Source: Symbiodinium natans
Taxonomy: Eukaryota; Sar; Dinophyceae; Suessiales; Symbiodiniaceae
DNA: 35,000 nt
Direction of reading: 5' to 3'
Assembly (NCBI GenBank): GCA_905221605.1
Contig: CAJNDS010000406.1
Coordinates: 1 to 35,000, forward strand
A model generated the notes under the pieces. It was not told the origin of the DNA and did no database searches. It saw nothing but the letters and a program-made list of their open reading frames with translations. A program made the translations under genes and the position numbers. Positions 1 to 9,757 of the stretch are shown here, in pieces. Each line of letters opens with the position of its first letter. Position 1 is the stretch's first letter.

Positions 1-639
1 TCCCGGCATGCCTACTGCCATTGTGTCATAAAGAAAACACGCGCGTGCCTCCAGCTCAATCAATGTAGATCGAAACCGGCGACACATGAAAGGATATAAA
101 AAAAAAACAAAGGTTGGATCTAAAAGGAGATGATAAATTGGAAAAGAATACGTGGGAGTGATCTGCTCAACATGTGAGATGTGACAAGCCACCTGCGAGG
201 GTTGTGTGCTCTCGGATCAACCATAGCCACGCTCCCAATCGAATTATGATATTGTAAGAAAATCATATCTGAACGATGGCTCTGCAGCAGAACGGATACA
301 ATTAGATCCGGGCACCACGACCTACCAGACATCCCAAGTTAGGGAAGGAGGATATCAAGACCTGCAATTATTGTAGCTTTGTCACGACGAACTCGAGCAA
401 CATACAGCACACGGCCAAAAGAAATTCAACAAGTTGAACGGAAGACGATTGGAGCAATGCTGACAGCCTTCTTATTCGGGAGCCCGCAGCACACAGCCGC
501 TGGCGAAGAACTAGAGCGTGGTGCCTTTGCACGGGCGTGAAAGGTCAAATGAGTCCTACATGAGTCGTGTCCAGCGTCGGTCGATATTACATACCTCCAG
601 ATGGAAGTCAACGTACGATTATGATAATTCTATTACTAT

Positions 640-720
640 TGATATATGATCGTGAGGCCGAGCCCCCATGAATAATTGGCGGGCGACGACCATCATCTAA
701 ATTATCCTGGACCAAGAGCT
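640..720. repeat. Decayed copy of the 4,985-5,070 segment
   Basis: About 75 nt starting GATCGTGAGGCCGA aligns without gaps to 4,988-5,062. Of eleven differences I count, eight are C-to-T or G-to-A changes that make this copy more AT-rich, one goes the other way and two are transversions. That bias fits deamination of methylated cytosine or an RIP-like process. Confidence 0.7.
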
Positions 721-749
721 TTATCTGAAGATTTCCTTGAAGGAGAAGG

Positions 750-935
750 GGCATCCGCGCCCTAAATTCAATCCGGAAAGCCTAAACCTCAATCCCGAGG
801 ATCTTTAGATAATGAATGCAAAAATTTCAGATCCCCCTAAAAGATCCTCGCAAGCAACCCAAATAGGTCAGAACAAGAAGTGGGGCATCCGATAGGGCGG
901 CCATAGAACGGCCTTTTGTAGAGATATTAGTAATA
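750..935. repeat. Decayed copy of the 3,560-3,815 / 5,062-5,150 repeat
   Basis: The words AATCCGGAAAGCCTAAACCTCAAT, GATCCCCCT, GCAAGCA, GGGCGGCC and the following GCCTTTT-TAG-GATA region occur in the same order as in the copy at 3,570-3,825. The partial copy at 5,066-5,150 shares the GATCCCCCTGCAAGGCC to GCGGCCGCAGAGCGAAAAT section. The copy here is the most AT-rich of the three. Confidence 0.65.
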
Positions 936-1207
936 CCTTCACTTCAAGATTCAAGCATCATCTTCAAAATAATTAAAATTAATGAAAACATCAATATTTC
1001 GTAAATAAATATCATCATCCTCAAATCATATCATAGCAATTTTAGAAAAGAATATCTAATACTATCCTAGCGCCTATATAGAAACATCTAAAAATCAATA
1101 TATGAAATTTTTCTCATTCCATAATAACATACGTATCGTAAATTCAGTATATCCATCTTCTCCTATTATTTATTTATTTATTCTTTCACCTTCCTCCAAT
1201 AATATTA

Positions 1208-1425
1208 GAGGGGACCCGTCGATTCCATCGACGGCATATTCGCCTATTGAATGGAAAAAGACGTACGCCAAAACTTTGAAGAAGTACGGACAAATAAAAG
1301 ATCCAATTAATTTCGGGATCCCTACATAGAAATCCGAGAGCCTGACGCGCTAGCATGGGGGGCACCAACTTGTCCAGCAAGAACTTGAACGAATGGTGAA
1401 GCTTGAAGGCAAGATTTAGGGATTG
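1208..1425. repeat. Diverged repeat, copy 1 (see 2,274-2,485)
   Basis: Begins with GAGGGGACCCGTCGATTCCATCGACG and runs about 210 nt in register with 2,274-2,485. The first 26 nt are identical in both copies, after which identity falls to roughly 70-75 percent by eye. On the minus strand both copies keep one frame open for about 60 codons with the shared ends RDPE and RRICRRWNRRVPS. This may be the remnant of a coding transposon segment, but no family is recognised. Confidence 0.6.
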
Positions 1426-2273
1426 TCGCTTAAGACTTAGGATCTTGGTGCCTGAGGGGACAAGGCTTCCAAATTCGAATCCGGAAATTTATTCTATGAA
1501 TGAAATTCATCATCCAGGCGTTATGTGCGCCCAAACAAATGAAATGGAATCCATATCCATGAGAATAAGAAGAATTTCGAGTTCTCCAAGACGTCTCGAT
1601 GCGCTTAAAAACTTGTCCTCACCCCCAATTACGAGTCATCCCACAAAGACGAAAAAGGAATAAGAAGAATCGAAGATTCCCAAATATAAAGAATCAAAAG
1701 TGAGACGAACCGCCGATTCAAAAAGATCTTCTGATGAAACGAAATATGATTTCAATCTCCTCCAATATCCATCGCGCTCGGGAGGTAGATTCGACCCATG
1801 ATCCTGCGAGGGTCATCCTATAAGGAATTCGAATGAAAGGGAAAATTCATGAATCATTCATATAGATCCAAGAAGGTTGCGACGGCATCAGGACGTTGGG
1901 TTTCGATGACCCTATGGAGTCCCCTCTATAAATCGAAATTCAAATGATCCAGGTATTCCTGAAAAGAAGATCCCGCCCCACGCCGACAACGCTCGTCGAT
2001 CCGATCCCGCAAATTAGCTAACAAATCCCGGGCCTCTTATTCAAGACCAAACTCTCAAAGACGATGGGTTCGAAACCAAAATTAACCGCCTCGCACCTCG
2101 CAACGATAGCCGCGCACGGTGGCCATATTAGGACGCAACCTGCAATGCCCCAATTACATTAATAATTAAGGCTGAAAGATTGAAAAATTTTTGGGCACCC
2201 CAAGGATGGAATGGCATATGCCGTGGCAGCTCGAAACCCATATCCGTTATGATTATTCAGTTATGAAAAAACT

Positions 2274-2485
2274 AGAGGGGACCCGTCGATTCCATCGACG
2301 ACATATCCGCCTACTAAGTAGAAATAGACATACGCTAAAACCCTGAAGAAGTGCGGACAAACAAAATATCCAAGTATTTTCGGGATCTCTAAAAAGATAT
2401 CTATGAGTCTGACGCGTGAGCGTGGTGGGCAAGAATTTATTTCGTAAGAATTTGAACGATTACGATTTAAGATTTATATCCTGTA
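2274..2485. repeat. Diverged repeat, copy 2 (see 1,208-1,425)
   Basis: Second copy of the repeat beginning GAGGGGACCCGTCGATTCCATCGACG. It has no stop codon in the minus-strand frame that is also open in copy 1. No terminal repeats or target duplication could be made out. Confidence 0.6.
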
Positions 2486-3039
2486 ATCTTTTTTCATAAG
2501 TCGATCCATCATTATATAAATTTGAATATACAAGCAAGCTCCCAAGATACCATCCTCAATGAACCACAAAACTTACAAATTGCCTTATCATGGTCCCTCC
2601 TTTCATTCCTTAATTCCAGATCCGAAATCCTTAACCCCAAGTGCCTCGATATCCACTTCTTTCTATGAATCACCTCATATAATATCATTGGGACCGTAAT
2701 TTCTCAAAATATTACGAATTCCCCTTTTCACTTAGATGACATTCTAAGTTCTTGCGCCAAATCTAAGGTCGTAGGGTTCCCTTGCGCCACCTTACGCCAT
2801 ATTAATAAATAACCATACCGGCAAATATGCCAACAAAAAAATATAAGATCGATAGGGAGGCTTCTGCTCCCAAAAATATCAATTAAGAAAAGAGACCTAA
2901 TATTAGGAACACGAAATAAATAATATATCCAAAGATTTTATGAAGTTGTCGAAATAGATAATCGAAATATTATCATCGCAATATCAATCCCGATTCCAAG
3001 TCCCCAAATAACCCCACAAAATACAAAAATCCTCAGCCC

Positions 3040-3240
3040 TCAACAATCACAATCCCTCCCTTCAATAGCTCCTCCCTTCAACAATCCCTCCCTTCAATCA
3101 TCCTTCCTTCAATAACCCATCCCTTCAACAATCCCTCCCCAGTCCCTCAACAAGCCCTCTCAACCCCTCCTCAGCTCAAGCCCTCAACAACCCTAGCCCC
3201 TCAAATAGTCCCTCAACCACAGGCCCCCAACCCCAGCCCC
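3040..3240. repeat. C-rich degenerate tandem repeat (CCCTCCCTTCAACAAT-like)
   Basis: Variants of CTCCCTTCAACAATCC and CCCTCAACAAGCC follow each other for about 200 nt. The strand bias is strong, with almost no G on the plus strand. No coding potential. Confidence 0.65.
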
Positions 3241-3520
3241 CCAAAACCACCCACCCCCCGCCGCACCCGACAAAACCCAAACCATTACAACAAAAAACTA
3301 AACCCAGCCCCTCAGCCGCAGCCCCTCAGCCCCAGCCCCTCAACACCCCAAAACCATCCACCCCCCACCACGCCCGACAAAACCCAAACCATTACAACAA
3401 AAAACAAAACCCCCCAAAACTCGACAAAACTCCGGACACAAACCCTATACAATTTCTATTAAACCCCAAAACCCTAAACCGTGAAATCCTTAAACCCTGA
3501 ACCCGGGGTCCCGAAAATTT
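3236..3520. repeat. C-rich duplicated segment, copy 1
   Basis: The order of words CACCCACCCCCC, CCCGACAAAACCCAAACCATTACA, ACTCCGGACACA, CCCTATACAATTTCTATTAA, CCCCAAAACCCTA and CCCTGAACCCGGGG recurs at 4,745-4,950. A shorter piece of the same unit is repeated inside this segment and again at 4,022-4,070. Confidence 0.75.
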
Positions 3521-3540
3521 CCGGAATTTTCAAAGGGCAC

Positions 3541-3830
3541 CCATGTCATCATTGCTGTGTTGGAACCTTAAATCCAACCCGGAAAGCCTAAACCTCAATT
3601 CGGGTGATTCCGAAATTTCCTAGAATTTTCAGATCCAAGTGATTCCCAAAATTCCAAGGATTTTTAGACAGTAAGCGTAAAAATTCCGGGAATTTTCCGG
3701 ATCCCCCTGCAACGCCCTCACAAGCAGCCAAATTGACCGGAAGAGGAGGCGGGATAACCGACAAGGCGGCCGCAGAGCGAAAATAAGGGTCGAACCCGTA
3801 GCCTTTTATAGGGATAAAAATATTGAAAAG
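3541..3830. repeat. Repeat copy related to 750-935 and 5,062-5,150
   Basis: Contains GGATCCCCCTGCAACGCCCTCACAAGCAGCC and GACCGGAAGAGGAGGCGGG followed by GGCGGCCGCAGAGCGAAAATA. The same string with few changes is at 5,066-5,152, and a heavily AT-shifted version is at 825-905. Short inverted words such as AAAATTCCGGGAATTTT near 3,678 occur in the left part. Confidence 0.65.
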
Positions 3831-3995
3831 GACTAATCATCGCCAGATCCAACACAACTCGAGGATATCTAGACCAAGAATTTTGCCAAAGGCTAGGAAA
3901 TGCCGACAGAGAAAAAATATCAATTGATCGATAATTCAGATCATCCGACAAAATATCACTTAAGATCTATAATCTTATCCCCCAAAATAACCCAT

Positions 3996-4022
3996 CCCCC
4001 CCCCCCCCCCCCCCCCCCCCCC
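3996..4022. repeat. Poly-C run of 27 nt
   Basis: An uninterrupted run of 27 C. Such runs are often miscounted in assemblies, so the true length is uncertain. The opposite strand is a G-quadruplex candidate. Confidence 0.95.
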
Positions 4023-4138
4023 GCACCCGACAAAACCCAAACCAATACAACAAAAGCAAAAAAAATAAACTAATAAGAACCACGCTCCCGAATATAGAAA
4101 ATCATCATATTCATCGCAAAATCTGATATAATATAAAC

Positions 4139-4722
4139 CACGGACCACCACCACGAGACCACCACCACGAGACCACCACCACAAGACCACCACCACGAGA
4201 CCACCACCACAAGACCACCACCACGAGACCACCACCACGACCACCAACACAGACCACCCGCACGGACCCCCGCCACGGACCACCACCACGGACCAACCAC
4301 CACGGACCACCGCCGCGGACCACCACCACGGGACCACCACCACGGGACCACCACCACGGGACCACCACCACGGGACCACCACCACGGGACCACCACCACG
4401 GGACCAACACCACGAGACAACCACCACGGGACCACCACCACGGAACCACACCACGAGACCACCACCACGGACCACCGCCACGGACCACCGCCACCCGGCC
4501 ACCACCATGGGACCACCACGACGGGACCACCACCACGGCCACCAGGGACCACCACCACCACCACCACCACGGACACCGCCACCACCACGACAGACCACCA
4601 CCACAGGACCACCACCACCAAAGGAGCACCACCACCACGGGACCACCACCACGCTGTGGGACCACCACGACGAACCACCACGGGACCACGGACCACCACC
4701 ACGGGACCACCACCACGGGCAT
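4139..4722. repeat. CCACCACCACGGGA minisatellite, about 38 units of 15 nt
   Basis: Near-perfect units of the form GACCACCACCACGAG in the left part and GACCACCACCACGGG in the middle, with some 12-nt and interrupted units. Because 15 is divisible by three, all three minus-strand frames stay open for 250-270 codons and give artificial Val/Trp/Gly-rich translations. The opposite strand carries repeated GGTGGTGG tracts that could fold as G-quadruplexes. Confidence 0.95.
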
Positions 4723-4744
4723 TCGGGAAACCCCCCAAAACCCC

Positions 4745-4955
4745 AGCCCCAACGCCTGAGCACCCCAAAACCACCCACCCCCCACCACACCCGACAGAAC
4801 CCAAACCATTACAGCAAAAGCAAAAAACAACACCCCCCAAAACACGACAAAACTCCGGACACACACCCTATACAATTTCTATTAAGCCCCAAAACCCTAC
4901 ACCGTAAAGCGTAAAACCCTGAACCCGGGGGATCCCGAAAATTCCCGGAAATGAA
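4745..4955. repeat. C-rich duplicated segment, copy 2
   Basis: Second copy of the segment at 3,236-3,520, with the same succession of words ending in CCCTGAACCCGGGGGATCCCGAAAATTCCCGG. It is followed directly by the better-preserved copy of the 640-720 repeat (4,985-5,062) and by a third copy of the GATCCCCCTGCAAGG repeat (5,066-5,152). Confidence 0.75.
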
Positions 4956-5359
4956 AACTCCTAGGATTTTTCGAGAGCTGTTGCTGATATGTGATCGTGA
5001 GGCCGAACCCCCTTGAACAGCTGGCGGGCGGCGACCGTCATCGGAACTACCCTGGACCAAGAGATTGGATCCCCCTGCAAGGCCCTCACAAGCAGCCAAA
5101 TTGACCGGAAGAGGAGGCGGGGCAACCGACAGGGCGGCCGCAGAGCGAAAATAGGGGGGATATCTATCCTGAATACGAAACCATCATTTATCTCATTTCC
5201 TTCTCTTATTCGTCCAATTAATGCGTTCGTTCGGCTCATTTATTAATTGAAATTGTTCTCATTGTGTTCTCTTCGTAATTCTATTATCTGGATGTTCTTT
5301 GCTTTTATTATGGATATTTTCGACGTTTCATTATGAATAGTTAATTTATCCATTCGATA

Positions 5360-6655
5360 AAGTATTATGGGCAGATAAGGTTTATGTCCAATGCCGTAAT
5401 TTTCCTTGCCTTGGTATGTTGAGGCGAATCATGCTTTCTTTGAGAAAGCATAGCCGCAGCTAGTGGCAAGGATTGAGCAGGCAGCAACTTTGACTGCCAA
5501 TTGTGCCGCCTAGCTGGAATCACCAATGCTAACAGCACTAGTAATGGCACGAGGACTGCTTTGCAGGTCCTTTGGAGATTCATCAGACTTGCTTAATGGC
5601 AAGTAAGGTCCCTCGCTCGGTCCTGAAATGAATCACGCATGCTGTTCGAGGGCGACATACTCAACCTGTGCCTGATGGAGACGGCGATATCCAAGAAGTT
5701 GGTGAAGCTGCACCTGCGGTGATGCCGGCGCTCACGTGAGATTCATGGTGTCCTGCTCATTTTTGCAAAAGGAGGCCCCCGGGCCTGTGCCTGCATCCAT
5801 TTCAAACCTCAAAGGAACGGCTCAAAGCTCGAGAGTCCTCCAGTCTCAGAGCTGCTAGGCTGTAAAGCTCAGGTTCTGGCGGGTCTGGCTTCTCAGAGTT
5901 TAGAATGACGCGAACACCTCGTTCCAAGAGCCCTCTGCAAATCTCTGCAACTAAGTTGGTGCAAGTTGCAGCTGAGGACAAGTACCACCCATTCTGTCCA
6001 GTGGATGCTTGAAGTCATGCTTTGGGCAGTTGATGAACATGCAATTGACTTTGACCTGGCAAGCAACTCTGAACAACTGGTAGAAAATTCTGCCAACCAC
6101 AAAACTGAGCTTCGATCGTTGATTTGTTTCGAAACATACATGACCATTGCTGGGCTGAACTCGCCTTTCACCTGCGGCGCAAAGCAAACCTACAAACCAC
6201 CCCACAACAGTGGACTGCATGCTCTGCCCGACCAGAATGCAGTCCACACGAAGGCGAGGGTATACACAATCCAGGATCTGAACATACCTCAGCTAGGTCC
6301 GGTTTCCCAAATGACCAGACGCTTCGTGGCTTCGTGTCACATCGGAAGCAGAAGCATGAGCAACAGCGACGCACCATGCCGATGCCAAAGGAGACATTCT
6401 CCATTCACCCGTGGCTTTTAAGCCCACCTTTGCGCCCGGCCCTGGGCTTTCCCGCAGAGCATCGCTGGAGAGCCCACACCCGCAGAGGATCCCGCACAAA
6501 GTATATCCGGAGTGACTGGAGTGCTGACGCACAGAGAATCCCGCAGAACAAGTTTGTAGAGAATCATGTATCCCTGAAAACCCCTAAACCCCCTACACCG
6601 TGTCCCACGGAGTTTCCCTGCAATCCACATGATCCCTGCAGTGGCCGGTGATTTG
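5360..6655. other. No supported gene; composition switches to dinoflagellate-like
   Basis: From about 5,360 the DNA becomes richer in G, C and TGC/GCA words, like the rest of the window. Several short open frames exist on both strands, up to 175 codons at 6,124-6,651 plus. None shows a domain, and overlapping frames are equally open, so I do not call them. Confidence 0.5.
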
Positions 6656-6656
6656 C

Positions 6657-6890
6657 TTAGATGTAGGGTGGAAACGGAGGCCGCTTCTTTGCGGAACGGG
6701 AGGCCGGACCAGGAGGTTTGCCCTTAAATTCAGGCAGCATACCTTTTTCAATTTTTCCAAGAGGGTTCAGGGTGTTTGTGACGGATGCCACCGTGGACAT
6801 ACCGGGTGATTTGTTGCTTTGCGCAGATGACCCGAGCAAGGATGACAGTAACCCCCACAGGGGGCACGTAGCCCCAAGTGCCTTCAGGCC
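6657..6890 (-). CDS. Candidate last exon of an unknown protein
   Basis: The minus frame ending in a stop at 6,657 encodes a basic, Pro-rich C-terminus with segments such as NKSPGMSTVASVTNTLNPLG, then PEFKGKPPGPASRS and finally KKRPPFPPYI. It reads like a true protein end rather than random translation, and it lies on the same strand as the well-supported genes. Where it starts is unknown; a splice acceptor somewhere in 6,830-6,890 is likely. I do not recognise a family. The confidence is low because no upstream exon could be linked to it. Confidence 0.3.
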   Translation of the reverse strand, partial: GLKALGATCPLWGLLSSLLGSSAQSNKSPGMSTVASVTNTLNPLGKIEKGMLPEFKGKPPGPASRSAKKRPPFPPYI

Positions 6891-6959
6891 CCATGTCCTA
6901 ATTTGCCTCACCTCTTTGCCCGAGCCCCTACCCTCTTGTCAGCAAGCCAAATATGAAAC

Positions 6960-9690
6960 CTAGAAAATGTTTGATTTACCGGCTTCAACAATGGTTCCGG
7001 CTATGTATAGAAAAGCAAAGACTTTGGAGACATGGACGGGCAGCCCTGTGTCAACCGCATCTGCAACGCGTCAGGAACACCAACACTGCTGCGATTTGCA
7101 TGCTAAGCTCCACTCTCTTGAAGGTTTTCTGGGACTGGCTCTCTGTCCGTGTAACAGTGAATGACCTGCAGAAGACAGCAACATCCACAGACAAGTCAGA
7201 CAAGTGCATTGTTTAAAAATTGTTTAAAAGCAGCCACACCATGCCACGCCTTGACCCATCTAGCTTCCTCATTCTGCTCGATGTACTGCAAAGCTCGATT
7301 AATCTGGCTCATGCTGGCCCGCTTCGTGAAGTACCTGCACGTGTGAGATTTTTAAAAGCGTCTTGTTTCAAAAGCATTCCGTCAGCGAGCGAAAAGGCGT
7401 CCCAGGCACACAACTCCCTGATTCTGCAGGCTCTTCAACTTCTGGTGAACCCACCTGAGCTCTCTGGGCTCTCTGCAACGAAAGCCTTCAATAAATGGCG
7501 AAGTGCACATTTGCACTCTGGGCAATCTGTCAAGGATGGCGCCCGTGTGCAATATCCTTCTGCACGAACCACTGGATCACAAATCGGGCGGCCTGCAATT
7601 CATGCTGATTGGATTGAAACCCGTTTTCACTCCGACCTGCAAAACGTCTACAGACATTCTCGAAAAGCTACCCTGCATCAAATATGTCCGAAGATCATCT
7701 CGTCTGGAAGCTTTCACCAAGAACCGAATGAAAAACAAAAAAACGACCATGCTGCAATCTGCATTGGGAATTCTCTGAGGGTGCGCAATCCAGCGGATGC
7801 TCTCCGGGACTTTCTGTGGGCTTCTCTGCAGGGTGGGCACCCAGGCATGCTCAACAGGATTCTCGGTACGGTGCAATCAGCCTGGACGCTGACATCATCG
7901 CAGAGCTTTCAAAGAAAAAGCAGCTGGCGTATTGGAGTACTTTGGCGGGCATGCACGACTCTGCACGACCGTGCCAAGAATCACGGGCCATACAGACATG
8001 GAATCAGACCCAGATCCCGGCACAGAACATCTAAATCTTTTGCAATAGCAGAATGTAGCAACAACACAATGCGGCATGCTTCTGAATGATACTCGGCAAC
8101 AGTCTCTGCGGGCGGCTCTCGGCACTTCGGGGATACTCGGCTGCACACTGGGACCCTTGCATTTGCAGCTGAGAAGAGGGAGGGGGCCTTTATTTGCAAA
8201 ACCATATCGTTACTTTGACCCCCTGTCTTGATTTAAACCCCCGCCCTCCCCATCCATGGGGCATGCATTTAATTTAACACTTACCAGCATTGGCCGTCTT
8301 GCATTATCAGCACTGGCCGCTATACGGAATGTCATTATTATGCAGGCTGGCGCCTGGCTCCGTGTGCCTGCGCCCAGTCCCCTGCATCGTTTGGGGCCCG
8401 ACGCTGTGCGTCGTGGTACACCGAACCGCTATGCGGGCAGGCACTATGCGCAAGGGGCTACGAGACTGTGCGGGGAGACGCTAGGTGTCAGAGGCTGCCA
8501 TGCACTTTTGGGGCCTTCCACTATAGGGCGCTATGCCTGCGACAAGGCCGCTAAGCCGCGCACCGCTATGCGGCACCTTGTGGAGCATGCCCGGAGTGCT
8601 TGCACGTGCCGTATTTCGGTGTAAGAACAAGCCGTTCTTTCTGCGAGCCCCTTAGATTACGCATCGCATGGAATGTTTGAGATCTGCGTGCTGCACATGG
8701 AAGAAAGCACACTGATATGGATTATGACTCTATGACTATTTGTCAGTGGCTCTATTCGGAAATGATGGATACCGTTGCTTCATTGTTTCCCTGGCCGGCT
8801 TTGCGGCGTTGGACTGTCTTCAATGACCGACTCTTGGGGTTTGATCTAAATAGGTGCTTCGGTGCTGGGCTAAGAATGGTGCACATGTTTTCTCACTTTC
8901 GGATGATAAAAAATATGTTCCGTAAGATTGCACATTGGGCGGAGCATCTCAGGAAATAAGAGCACACAATTCGCCTGGCAACTTGATGACATCACTTAGA
9001 GATTCCATAACAGGTTTGGCTGTGGCCAAGGCGAAACGCGAACGGAGCCTAGTTTGCAGCACCGGCCTGTCCCACCCCTCCGAACCAGAAGCCATCGCCC
9101 ACAATATCTCTTCCGACTGCATGATGCCTGTTTCACACCACATTCGAGTTGGCTGATGCTGGTGATGACTCTATCTCCTGGCCTCTTGCGTCGGAAGCTG
9201 CTTAGGGTTCCAACTGTGGACCCTGCGGACCCCGCGAACATCGCGGAGGACCCCGTGGACCCAGTGGACCCCGGCCACTCCAACATGAAGTAGGCGGCCC
9301 ACCCTTTGTTTTGAATAGAGTACCTGAATACAATGCGTGCCCCTGAGAATGCTAAAGGCGCTCACGTTGGCGTACTCTTAGCATTCAGCGACACGACCGT
9401 CCTTTTTGCCCCCCTTCCTGTCCCACATCCTGTCACCCGCTTCCTTCTCCTTGGTGCTTGCCATTGCTTGCCTCCCTGCCTTCCAGCGCGGATCAGCGCG
9501 GCACACACCAAACCCTTGAAAAAAGCAGAACAAACCGAACAAGAGCGCGCCATTCCTAAAAAACCACATCGCCAAACAGTTCGCAATACTGAAGGTTGAC
9601 CACTTAAACGCTTGAAGAAGGGATAAGTTGCCAGGCCTTGGACTGCTTCATCAAGTTCAGAAATGCCCTAAAGATCGAAACTCGTGCAAA
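6960..9690. other. No supported gene
   Basis: A 289-codon plus-strand frame (7,220-8,089) and several shorter frames on both strands overlap here without any recognisable domain. 8,340-8,620 is locally GC-rich with the recurring word CGCTATGCG. Near 9,205-9,275 the words GTGGACCC and GCGGACCCC repeat and would encode Asp-Pro repeats on the plus strand. An 80-codon plus frame at 8,717-8,959 is rich in Trp, Phe and Met but cannot be connected to anything. Introns of larger genes could fill this stretch. Confidence 0.45.
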
Positions 9691-9757
9691 GGTCAGCATG
9701 ACCTAAGCATCATCACACATCCAGCTTGGTCAACACATGTGACATCACGTGACAGCC

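Larger units (their letters stand above)
1..5350. other. AT-rich block of decayed repeats, no gene
   Basis: This stretch is much richer in A and T than the rest of the window and lacks the exon and intron pattern seen further right. It is made of several internal duplications, C-rich low-complexity DNA and a minisatellite, listed separately. Short telomere-like words (CCCTAAA, CCTTAAA, CCCTGAA) occur near 3,460-3,505 and 4,895-4,930 but form no perfect array. No open frame here has a recognisable protein; the long minus-strand frames at 3,975-4,875 are translations of a 15-nt repeat. It could be a degenerate transposon graveyard or sequence joined by assembly. I cannot name a source organism for it. 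Confidence 0.7.

Noticed and set aside
3975-4875. Three minus-strand frames of 254-271 codons rich in Val, Trp, Gly
   Set aside because: They are the three frame translations of a 15-nt minisatellite and stay open only because the unit is a multiple of three.
7220-8089. 289-codon plus-strand frame
   Set aside because: No domain, composition close to that of the surrounding DNA, and overlapping frames are open on both strands.
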